Shown: piece after piece, positions 1-24,800 of the stretch | Position numbering within the stretch: the stretch's first letter is position 1 | How the letters are laid out: each line of letters begins with the position of its first letter | Origin: Caprella mutica | Lineage: Eukaryota; Arthropoda; Malacostraca; Amphipoda; Caprellidae | Assembly (NCBI GenBank): GCA_947561585.1 | Contig: CANNZV010001586.1 | Span: 62,001-126,000, forward strand | Reading direction: 5' to 3' | Length of the DNA stretch: 64,000 bases | The notes under the pieces: model-generated | What the model was told of the DNA's origin: nothing | Database searches by the model: none | What the model saw: the letters and a program-made list of their open reading frames with translations, nothing else | Translations under genes and position numbers: made by a program

Positions 1-205
1 TTTGTGCCTATAATAAAATTGAACCGGTCATTTATACGCTTTCATTTCCTGTGTAATTGATGGACATTAATTAGATCAGTTACTAAATTATGGAAATAAA
101 GAATTATGAATGAACAATTAGTTCTGAAGGGATAAATTCACATATATTCCCATTAAAATTTGAAAGTCTAGTGTCAATTCTCAAACCCAAGAAGTGAGCA
201 TAACA

Positions 206-3200
206 TTTGGTGGCAAGCGCTGAGGATACGAATTTACTTAGAAATGATATTTTGTGATCAATACATTATACATTTCGGGTGCCCACGCTCCAACTGATAG
301 TACATGGACCTATTGTAAATCTGGCCGACTGTACCACGCTACCAATACGAATGACGCAGTGAGGAAGTGTGTAACCTAACACAACCCGGTGTGACTGAAT
401 CACTGTAAGAATGATATAGTGAATCAATGATACTTGGGAGAAGTTCTACAGTTTCACAGTGGTTACATCTTCACTTTCTTCACTCTGAATCAATTTAACT
501 TTGAATTGATATTTTGTTCTTATAAATATACTTCGAGTGTCTACGTCTGCCCGATAGTACATAGAACTATTGTACATCTGCGGATAGTACCCTGTTTCCC
601 CGCGACCACCTTACCAACAATCAGAGTGAATTGTTTTCCCATGTGATTGATAATTGTACGGAATGAATTCTACAGTTATGAAGTGGGAATTGACTTCTAC
701 ATTTTCTTCACTGTAATTTGACTATTTAGTCATTACATGTGCTATCAACAGAAAGTGTTTCGATATTCGACGTCAGAGACAACAGACTCTTTGTTTTCTC
801 CAAGCGCGTCTTTTCAAATGTGTGATTCCCTCGCATCTTGTGACGTCATGACAACACTCTGTTGTTCACCAGCGCGTCATTTTTCGAAAATTGTGACGTC
901 AGTAACAACAGTCTTCGTTTTCTACCTCATCGTTAGTGATTCAATGCACTGAAATCTCCTGGACGAAAATGTGACAATTCTTCGAAATTGTGTTTCGTGA
1001 ACTCAACTTCACATTTCTGGAAATTCAATTTCACGGCTCTTCAACATCAGTTTATTGAAATCAGTTTCTCGATTTCATTTCTCATCTCAACGTTCATTTA
1101 CCATCACTCCTTTACTTCATTGCTAAGTAGTTGGGCATCCATCTATATTTTCCCCATCTATGGTTTCCCAATATATGGTGTCCCCATTTACGCATTGGAG
1201 AGTTCTGCGTTTCCCACTCTGCTTCGTCGTTTTCCTCAGTCTACACCCGAACTCCATGCGAGATGTCCCAAATCAGGCTTCATCTCATTGGAAGGCAGAC
1301 ATCTGGCGTCTGTGTTGGTTCTATCACAGGCTTCTTAGAATGCTGTGTTCCCTCTCATCATGTGGTTGCTGACCCTGTTCAAAACTGTGTGGTTCACAGT
1401 TAAGAGTACCAACACCATGAAGAACCACAAGAACCATTGGTATGGTTGCCTAATAATGTGAAGTGAACTTCGAAAAAAAAATCGAAAAAGTATGAAAATC
1501 ATTAGGATAAAAGAACAATTTAAATAGGAATTTTATATTAGATTACCTTAGATGCGCATCATAGATAATTATTTTTGTAGCGGCAGAATCAAACAATAGA
1601 CTCGTTCAAGTTTTTTATTTGCATTCAACCTCAATATGACAGGTACATGAGAATGCTACCATAGCCACGTGCCTGAAAAGCAAGACACGCAGTTAAAATC
1701 TTGCTAAAATACATATGTAAGAAACTTCAGAAAACAGTATAAAGCTAAACTACCTTTTAAAATCCTAAAATTTAAGCAAGACTAATTTATAATGTAGAAA
1801 AGGTGCATGAAATGCCGTCACAGAATTCATAAGATGTAAAAAATAAAAAAACAAGTTAATTGTATAAATTAATCTCTCAATAACTACTATAGAACAAAAT
1901 TGACTAGAAATGAAGTATTTGGCGAGTAGTGTGCCACTATCTACAACTTGGAAGTACTCAAAATTATATAAATTCCCTACTAGTTTAGATTGGCAAACAA
2001 AGCATAAGACTAAAATATGGGTAATTGACAAGAATACTCAATTGGAGGTATTTCAGCTATAGCTAGTTAACATCACAGCCTAATCAACTTTATTAGCATT
2101 GAATCTTAAAACTTTAAAAACTAAATTAAAACACAGGAGCACAAACTTACTAGATGTGGTTTGAAGATACATAAGATGAGGCAGGTAATTAATAATGAAT
2201 AAACAATGCGGGCTTACGTTTACTATGCCGCTATTATTGAAAAAGAATGAAAAACTTTAGTGGAAGTACGGGCTTACGTTTACTTTGCCGCCATTAGAAC
2301 AATAATGATTTGAAAGAATGCATGTCACGTTCTAGGGAACCGATATCAAATTAGTTTGGCAAGTGAACATGAAAGGTTATGAAAATTATCAAGATAAAAT
2401 GAATAACATGAAAAATTGGTTATAATAAAGATGAATTAAATTTCCTATATAATAGGTATGGCGTAGGACGCCACAATTTTAATTGAGTAGGACATGGCCA
2501 TTAGTTGAAGTTTTCTTTCTAACTCGATTTTTTCGATATCTTTAATAGATTACGCGAAATCTAATTACTGATACCGTTATTTCGAAATTGATTGAAATAC
2601 ATATTAACTAACATTTTTATGAATATGATCATTTTATCTTAAATATCTTATTTACAATAGAATAATTTTGAGAATTCATTTTAAATAATTTTGGTATATT
2701 TCTCACATTTAATGTATTGTCATCTGTACGTTATTTTGATTTTTTTATGTGACTATTTATTTCATATCCATTATTTTATCATGTCTTTTATCCTTATTTA
2801 TTTTCATGTGATTAATTTAGGAATTTTTATCAGGTAAACATTGACTGATTTTATGTTCTGCATTTTCTAATGTCTTATGAAAGTTTATATTTGGGCAAAT
2901 GATGAATAATCGAACTTGAAGAATTAAAAGGGCTTGTAATTAAATAATTGTTACATATATCGGTTCCAAATTTACCAAAAGTGTAAAGACCGTATGATAA
3001 CTATGCGTTAAATTGTAAATAATTAAAATAATTATTGATCGCTTCTTGTTATACCATAGAGGATGTAATTATCCTTGGCAATTATCCAATGGTTTTCCTA
3101 AGAGTTGACAAGTTAATGCTTATGATCATAAAGTCTTAGGTAGGGAAATAACGCATGTGACTTACTGTAAAATGATATACCAGTCACGTTAATTTTACCA

Positions 3201-4546
3201 CGCCCTGTTTTACCGCGATAATTTGCCCAATAAAATAAACAACTCATACTAAAGTAGAATTTGAACATATGGAAAATTGATGGAAAATTTCAGGTTCAGA
3301 AACTATTTATCTGTATAACTTATGTCATGTTTAATTCATAAAGTATTATAAAATTTTCAGTTCAAACTGTATGGAAAGAGTTTCTCACAAAATGGCACAA
3401 AATCGAATAATTAAAATCATAAAACTAATTAAATTATTAGTTGTGAGTTTTCACCTCGCCTACAGATTTGAATCAATTGAAATTATTAATGTATTGTAAT
3501 AAATAGGATGAAATTTTATTGATTACGAAATTTTCATAGTTTCTCAATACGATATTTGCTTCATCAATATTCTCTAATAATATTATAAGTAAATAGAAAT
3601 ATTTTTATGTAACAATAGTTTAGGAAAAAGAAAATGTATAAAAAAAGTGTAAAATTATGGCACTCAATATTATGTTAATATTTGTATTCCGTAAAAGGGT
3701 CCATTGAATATTTAATGTTGACTAGAGAATATTTAATATTATGTAATATTAATCTTAGCAACAGGTTGTTGAATTTACCGTTATTTGTAACGTTGTGAAA
3801 GAAAATATATTGGTTATTAGGAGAAAAATTTGTGGTAAAAATCCATTGTTATATTTTTTAGTATGATAATGTTGGTTAATAATTACCATTTGCAAACATG
3901 TGATACCACACGTATTGCATCCGGTATTGCCATTGAATTATATTTAATGTTGATAAATACTGGTATGGACTTATGAGAATTTAAAATGAAATTGAAATTA
4001 TGATATTCTGTTGATAGTGATTTTAGTTCAGCATATACCCGAAATATTCCCATTTAATAATTTTATGAAAGCCCCAGTTAATATTTTGATGAGCCTTAAA
4101 TACGGTTGGTATGAATTGCATTTCCAGTACAAGACAGTTAGACTCGATAATTTGTAATTATTTAAAGAGGAGTCATGTCGTATGGCGGAACTATTTTTAC
4201 CGCAACTAATAATAATAATGATAATTGAAATAAGTACACTATCCGAATACTGCGGAAGTGTCGGCAAGCTGTAGATTCCATTTGAAGTTTGCTAGTTGTT
4301 CTCGGGAACGGTCCTTTCAATATGGGTGATTATACGATAATTAATCTACGCTAGGAATGGGAATATTTATGTCCCCCAAACATGGTTTGCTTTTGTATAT
4401 TTATAAATAATGCCAAAGTGATATACCGCAATAATGGTACACTATCGAGCAAATGGAATATATTGCACATACCTGAATACCGAGCCATCTTATTACTTAA
4501 CATTTAAAATGAGGGCATTTTACATTTTTATCGGGTGAGGGGAATA
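206..4546. other. LTR-element interior, no gene seen
   Basis: This 4.3-kb stretch is AT-rich with only short open frames. Visible internal structure: loosely repeated blocks near 245-330 and 495-595 (both with gatagtacat followed by ctattgta), and a closely spaced direct repeat of about 20 bp (gggcttacgtttact) near 2210 and 2270. I recognise no protein family in any frame. Confidence 0.6.
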
Positions 4547-5131
4547 TGTTATGAACTATAATTCAAATGTGTATATAACTACGTATTTATTTCTACACAA
4601 AGCTCTAAAATAACATTTCTTCTAAGGGTTTTGAATTTCTATAATTGCTTACTTCCCGTCGGTAACCAACCCTCAGAAAACCGTTTATACCATCTAACCA
4701 AATTGTATGTTTCTATATCCCCATGTGTTTGTATCCAAAGTAGGCCTATCTGTTTTATTTTCTGATTGTACCCTCATAGGCCTAAGTTTTAGTCTCTCCT
4801 GCCTAAACACTTGTTTTAAGTCAGAATTGGCGTGACACTAGCTGGGGTAGGACATAATCATATACTGTTCTACCCTCTATTCCGATCATTCTCATAACCA
4901 TATTTGCCAAACTGTGTATTTTTATATTTGTGCCTATAATAAAATTGAACCGGTCATTTATACGCTTTCATTTCCTGTGTAATTGATGGACATTAATTAG
5001 ATCAGTTACTAAATTATGGAAATAAAGAATTATGAATGAACAATTAGTTCTGAAGGGATAAATTCACATATATTCCCATTAAAATTTGAAAGTCTAGTGT
5101 CAATTCTCAAACCCAAGAAGTGAGCATAACA
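4547..5131 (+). repeat. 3' LTR (585 bp)
   Basis: Starts TGTTATG and ends CATAACA. Its last 205 bases are repeated at 1-205. The flanking target-site duplication cannot be tested because the left flank is outside the window. Confidence 0.8.
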
Positions 5132-5290
5132 ATTACGGCCCACTCACTAACTGTGGCGGCTGCGGCCTGAGGCTGCCGGCCTCTAACAACTGAAACATCA
5201 TAGCTTCAAAACACACGTCAAAACTTAAATTTATAACTTAAATCATGCACTGTGCTTCTTTTGATAGCTCTAAGCTATGCAACATCCAAC

Positions 5291-6160
5291 TAATAAAGCA
5301 TGTCCAAACTCGCCATTTTAATGGCGAGTTTGTGACAGTTATTTTGAGCCCTTCAATTGAAAATGGCGAGTTTTATCAATTTTTCTCCTATGTTACAATG
5401 CTATTTTGGAGAGAATTAATGATAATTTGATTATTTTGGAGAGAATTTGTTGAAATTTGGAGAGAGCTGGAGAGACAAATGGTGAGTTTATGAGACATAC
5501 TGTTTTACTTGGTGCAACATTTTAATGTAATTTCGATTCAGAATATTTTGGGAGTCTCTCTTGAGTCTTAGAGTGAGAGGGCCTGGGAGCCGCAATTAAA
5601 AATTAAAGGGCCGCAATTTACCTGCAAGGCTGCAGGCTGCATGACCCGACTTTCATAATATGATGAAAATTATGTACCCAGGGAATTGAAACTATTTTTC
5701 TTCTAGAATTTAAACCTGCGAATAATGCAAAATCTTGATAAATTTTATTTAAATATGCAAATATGTACAACACAATATAAGGACATTACTTACCCTATAC
5801 AGGGACTTTCTTAGATTTAATTTTTATGTTAAAGAGTTCACAAAGTTTGAAAGTATTAAAACGCTATAGATCTGTTAATAGCAATAGATATTAGTTGATA
5901 TGAAATTATGAATTACCTAGGAGTCTAGGACGGTGTCACCAAGTAAAATAGTATGTCTCATAAACTCGCCATTTGTCTCTCCAGCACTCTCCAAAAATCA
6001 ACAAATTCTCTCCAAAATGATCAAATTTTCATTAATTCTCTCCAAAATAACATTGTAGCATAGGAGAAAAATAGATAAAACTCGCCATTTGCATTTGAAG
6101 GGCTCAAAATAACAGTCACAAACTCGCCATTAAAATGGCGAGTTTGGACATGCTTTATTA
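5291..6160. mobile_element. Foldback-type MITE with ~220-bp terminal inverted repeats
   Basis: The left arm (5291 to about 5515) reappears reverse-complemented at about 5940-6160, with few mismatches. Both ends begin taataaagcatgtccaaact, and each arm carries an inner palindrome (aactcgccat...atggcgagtt). The centre (5516-5940) has no open frame of interest. A decayed relative of one arm lies at about 34985-35170. No clear target-site duplication was found, so the superfamily is unassigned. Confidence 0.8.
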
Positions 6161-6180
6161 CTTGGGACGGTGACTGTATT

Positions 6181-6427
6181 CCAGTCTGTATTTCATGGTA
6201 AATTCCACCGACATGTCGGCGGAATTTTTCCCCTTTGGAGATAATATTCTGGCAAAGTCTGTGGATTTTTAGCTATTTATTCCTATGTTACCATTAAATT
6301 TAATTTTTGGTGGAAAAAAGTGTAAAATGTTGGTGGATCAGTCAAATTACTGGAAATCTCAAATTTATGGTGGATTTTTTCAGCTTTTTCAAAAAGTCAG
6401 TGGAATTTTGTGCACCAAATACAGACT
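6181..6427. mobile_element. MITE, CAGTCTGTATTT family, 10-bp target duplication
   Basis: Ends are near-perfect inverted repeats (cagtctgtattt / aaatacagact) and the insertion is flanked on both sides by tgactgtatt (6171-6180 and 6428-6437). A 9-10-bp duplication is typical of Mutator-like elements. The interior holds the core ttattcctatgttaccatta that recurs in several other families in this window. Related copies or halves: about 34640-34915, 35290-35420, 35455-35712, 41350-41805 (interrupted), 41811-41970 and 42465-42615. Confidence 0.8.
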
Positions 6428-6762
6428 TGACTGTATTACCGAACACATAAGTAAATTGTTCAAAATATTTAAGTTAAATTAATGATCAAGTAAATTGAAT
6501 TGCTATATACATAACTAGTATGAAGAGGAAACACTTGCTCTGCCGTTTATTATACATTAATAAGAATAAATAAATGAATCAACTGATGTTGCCGAAAAAA
6601 CAATGTTCAGAGATTTTCTCTGGACAAAAATCGGAATAGAGAAAATGAATTTTATTTGACAATATAAATGAATTTTATTTGGGAGTAATAAATAAATTAA
6701 ATAATTGGGACACCACATCACTCCCCTTCCAGTAAGCGGAGCTGAGGAAAGTGATGAATGTA

Positions 6763-7038
6763 CCATGTTTTAAAGTGTGGCAGGAAAGTCGCCAGTTTAG
6801 TTAGAAAATGGATCCAGGTCGCCACATTTAAGACACTTTAAAGGAGAAATTAGGCTTCCCAGTGAAGATTTTAGTCATTTCTACACTTGAAAACATCCTT
6901 ATGCTTCATGCCTGATGCATGTGTATCTCTTGAGACTATTTTATGAGTGATTTACTTGTTATTTACAGGTTTTCCAACTTATTTAACCCCTCAAAGTCGC
7001 CAATATACTGGCGACTTTGTCCATACTCTAGAACATGG
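6763..7038. mobile_element. hAT-type MITE, copy 1 (8-bp TSD tgaatgta)
   Basis: Ends ccatgtt.../...aacatgg are inverted, with subterminal gtcgcca / tggcgac also inverted. Flanked by tgaatgta at 6755-6762 and 7039-7046. Two further copies at 41374-41601 and 48219-48485 have different 8-bp duplications, which independently confirms the boundaries. No coding capacity. Confidence 0.85.
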
Positions 7039-7046
7039 TGAATGTA

Positions 7047-7429
7047 TAACACAATAACACTGGAATGATCAATAGGTCTATGCACAGTGTCTTCTTTACC
7101 CTATGTTGGACTGTTTGTATTATGTTGGCAGCTATCTCAGTTAATTTCTCCTAACTAAGAAGAGATTTCTATAATTTCCTAAGAGTTATTTGGTGTTGTT
7201 GTTCATCTTCTTGTTCACAGTTCAATTACAACATATCATAACTTAGCTACAGATCCAACTAAATTTGTGACTATATTGATGCTATTAACCAGATAATTTT
7301 TTGTCATTATTGAGTGCTTGGTCATCATTTCATTATATTCATCTAATAACATAACTTTTTTGCAGATTTATTTTATTAACTTTGACTAACATTGAGAAAA
7401 TTTTAACAGCTGCTGCCACCTCATTGAAG
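7047..7429 (+). other. Upstream region of IRP1: candidate promoter/5' UTR
   Basis: No gene is seen. Two 3'-splice-like signals (tttttgcag ending at 7365; ttttaacag ending at 7409) precede the IRP1 start codon, so the start codon may lie in a second exon behind a noncoding first exon. Which of these is used, and where transcription begins, cannot be decided from the sequence. Confidence 0.3.
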
Positions 7430-21260
<13,831 letters not shown>

Positions 21261-21277
21261 ATCACAGACTGTTAGTA

Positions 21278-21370
21278 CACTGAAACTCCTGAACTAATAG
21301 TTCCTACATAATCACAGCCACTTCATATCTCAGGTGCTGTAGATTGAAATATTAGAAAACTATGTTCATT
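21278..21370. repeat. Pogo-like end fragment in IRP1 3' untranslated region
   Basis: Directly after the IRP1 stop codon, cactgaaactcctgaac and gccacttcatatctcagg match the left end of the intron 11 pogo-like element (12814 on), with mismatches. A partial copy therefore probably forms part of the mature IRP1 3' UTR. Confidence 0.55.
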
Positions 21371-21795
21371 GAGAGATAACTATAAAAGGCAATCTTTATT
21401 TTTAATGCATAATTTCTGTAATTTAAACATACAATTCTTAAAATTCAGCCTCATGAGTTAATAGCTTCTGGTTTTTAAGGTACATATCAAAGACATTTTT
21501 AATTGTTGGGATTGTTTTTATTTTATTAGCTAGGTATAATAATACACTACACATTTATACGATTTTACTTAAGTAGCCAACACTATTTTAACTTACATTT
21601 GTTTTATCTGCCATTTCACATACGTAAACAATTTAATGCTACCATACTTACCTTTGTACTTTTCCATTGAGATTATATTTTACTATTTACAATGTTATAA
21701 ACATTCCTACGTTAGTTGAAAATAAAAAGTATGTAACTTACGTGTATCATTTCAATAGACAGTATTTTACTTTCTATACTATGAATTAAACTGTA

Positions 21796-21801
21796 AATAA
21801 A
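21796..21801 (+). promoter_or_regulatory. Candidate polyadenylation signal of IRP1
   Basis: An aataaa lies 535 bp past the stop codon and about 35 bp before the stop codon of the opposing gene. Another aataaa occurs near 21720. Use of either is inferred. Confidence 0.35.
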
Positions 21802-21836
21802 GTACATTAATCTATCGGTGCGAAAAAGTAAATGGT

Positions 21837-24800
21837 CTAAAACATCCAGTCCACCAAGTCGTTCTGGTCTGCCCATTCCTCTTCCTCTTCAGAGGTGATG
21901 CAGTAGAGGTGGTGAGAGACGTTGTAAAGGGCGGCACAGACAGCCTCTGCCTGCAGTAGCAACTGCTTCGGTACTGAGTGCAGGTACCTGAGGAACATTG
22001 AGAACAACGATTGAAGTATTGTCTTGCAAATGATCATAAAGACACTATTAAATAGGGGAATTAAAAAGAGACTATAGTTATAACAGAATTTCGTTTCCAT
22101 CTAAGCTATTGTTAGGGGTTTTCTAGATTTACTAGAAATAGTTGGCAGTAGCTACAGTGAACTATCGGTTCCTTCATGAAAAATATTTCTAGGAGCTAAT
22201 GTGTTCAGCTCGACCTTCCTGAGATCGTCAAATAAGCATTTTTTTAATTTCGATCAAAATATTTGGTTCATTCTAAAAAAAATCACATTATTTTCTTACT
22301 TTTTAATAAAAAAAAAGTTAAGAGATCTTAGTTTCTTTTGTGAGAAATCCCGACACAAGCCCAAGGAGAGATGAGGGTACGAGAAAAAGAATTTCCCCTC
22401 GAAATATGTGAAAAATACGCAGGCAGGTCATAAGGCAGCTAAATGGAACTAGTGCCTCCATTTTTGACAAGGCTGTCATTGGTCTTACATCAAAACAGTC
22501 CGGATGTACTGTCTCAAATGAAATGGTCAGAAATTCTCAATGGGGCTTAAGACCAGAGAACAAGGCAATCAAGTCATGAGAGTCTCTCACTTGATGCCCA
22601 GAGATATGAGGAAAGAAGTTGTAACCCTTCAAGCATGAGATTGTGCGAAGTAATACAAGAAAATCATCTTTTGCCAACGAGATAATTGCAAACTATTAGG
22701 CCAAGGGAACAAGTACTCGACAAAAGAGGCAATATAGGATTGGATTGTTAGGTTTACACCCTCTGGTTCTTGGAAAGAGCCAATTAACGTTTCACCAATG
22801 ATGCCAGCTTAAAACATTAGGCCACAGCCTCCTTGTTGACGACGAAACCAGTGTGGATAGAAAGCTCCAGTAGGATCCAAACTTTAACCCATCCATCCAG
22901 ACAATCAAGGATGGCTCTTGCCTCATCTGTTAAAAGAACAAGTAGGAAGTTTATTTCCATGTAATTCTGTGTACATCTAATGCCATTTTCTTCATTGTTC
23001 TTGTCCATAGGAGGCCTGGAAATGGGCTCCACGTTCCTTTTCGTCTCATTTAAGACACTGTATGGACGAATAACCAATGACAGCCTTGTCGAAAATGGAG
23101 GCTCTAGTATTATTTGGCTACCTTATAACCTGCCTGGGTAGTTTTCGCATATTTCGAGGGGAAAAAGCTTCTCCTCGTACCCTTATCTTTCCTTTGATTG
23201 GTGTCGGGATCTTCCACAATAGAAACTATGTTTCTCTTATCCCTCCCAAATTCATTAGCTAAATATAGAAGAGTCCTCCCTTCTGCAGGACCTGTAACAA
23301 TTTTTACCCTCTCGGTAGAAGTTAATCGCCTAATTTTGGGCTTTTCACAGAGCTGCAATAAAGCGATGGACAGTTAAAATGCCTTCAAAATATATAAACG
23401 TTCATAACTTTCTCATTTTCCCATGGATTGAAAAAAATATTTCAGCAAGATACTAACATTGAAGCAATCTTCCAGTGACCAAAGTTTCACTACTGTACGA
23501 TCAATAATATTAAATTTATTCACAATATAGTGATCTGCAATAAAGCGATGGACGCAGTTTAGTGCCTTACCTGAATCTGTCCCTCAACGTCTGGTTGAAA
23601 AGCTTAGCCTCTTTTTCTGTCACTGGCCATGACACGAAAAGCATGAACTTGCTGTGAATGTGTCTCAGCCACACTGGTATTATTGAGTTTAAGTCTGGCT
23701 CTCGTTTGTTCAGAATACTCTCCATGGTATCTTCGGACTCCCGACTGGAAATGTGAAGCAGGATCTCTGAGTCAGACATGTCTCTGACGAGTCTTAAAAG
23801 AACGCACAGAAACTGACTGAAGTCACTCAGGTTACCTGACTTAGAAGGTGACACTGAAGGACTGGGCAAAAGTTCCGAGAATGTATCGAACAAACTATCA
23901 TAATCGGGGAAACCTGTGTAGTGCAGCACTAGATGTTCAGGTGCAGTTTTTAGGAGGTTCTGCTCTATGTACTGCCTTTGCACACACAGACTCTGTATCA
24001 GACGCAACTCATTGTTCAGCTCTTTCTGCAGCTGATAGCCAGACAGAGAGCTACCAACAAGACTCCAGACATGCGAGAAAGTCATGCCGCAGTACCAACT
24101 GTGTGGCGAGCTCTCCTCCCTCATTTTGCTCATTATCATCTTACATGCTGGGTAGAGCTCCTTGATGTTATCAGCTTTGTTGAGACAGGCGAACTTTTTC
24201 ATCTCTGCCTTGGCCTGAGGCACCTCACACTCCCCTAACTCTAAGGTGAACAGACGCACCCAATTATCAAAGACTTTCTTCAACAGTTCGCAGTCAAGAT
24301 TGTGAGTGTAAGCCAAGCTTTGGGCGTCAACACCAGTAACCAGTTGGACTAGAGTGAGCCAGCACTGCAAACTAGGAGAAATGACCTCCTTCTTCACCAC
24401 TAGCTCTTCATTGAGCTTAACAGGCAGTTCAGTGAGCGCGAGGAATTTATCCACAGTTGAGAGTTGTGTGTTGTAGTAGAGGTGTTGCGACAACACTTCG
24501 CATTGCTCCTCTATCTCCTCATGCACAGACTGGCACTCTAGGTGGAGCTTTTCTAGGTCCTCCACACTAATCTCCACTGCAATTGGGTCATCAGAAGCAG
24601 GAGGGGCGGAAAGAGCACTCGCCACCTCTAACATGGTGGCCTCCATGGAGGGGTCTGTACCAGTGAATGTTGCATCATTTGCCACATTCATCAGTTCTGA
24701 TATCAGATCTGCTGCCACCGAGGGAATGTCCGGTATAGCATCTGAAAAAACAAAACATTAGCTACGTGAAGACTGTAATTTCAAATGTTTGACCATTAAG

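Larger units (their letters stand above)
1..5131 (+). mobile_element. LTR retrotransposon without coding capacity (LARD-like), 5' end outside window
   Basis: Bases 1-205 recur, identically as far as I can read, at 4927-5131, which makes them the tails of two long terminal repeats. The complete 3' LTR begins at 4547 with TGTTATG and ends at 5131 with CATAACA, so its termini are short inverted repeats as expected. A purine-rich tract (gggtgagggga, near 4533) precedes the 3' LTR, which sets the + orientation; a candidate primer-binding region (tggtggcaagcgctgagg) follows the 5' LTR. The 4.3-kb interior contains no gag, protease, integrase or RT coding region: the longest open frames are about 116 codons and low in complexity. 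It must have used proteins of another element. The identical LTR tails imply a young insertion. Confidence 0.8.

Noticed and set aside
434..1403. Small genes in the first 1.4 kb
   Set aside because: Short low-complexity frames inside the interior of an LTR element, with no motif or splice support.
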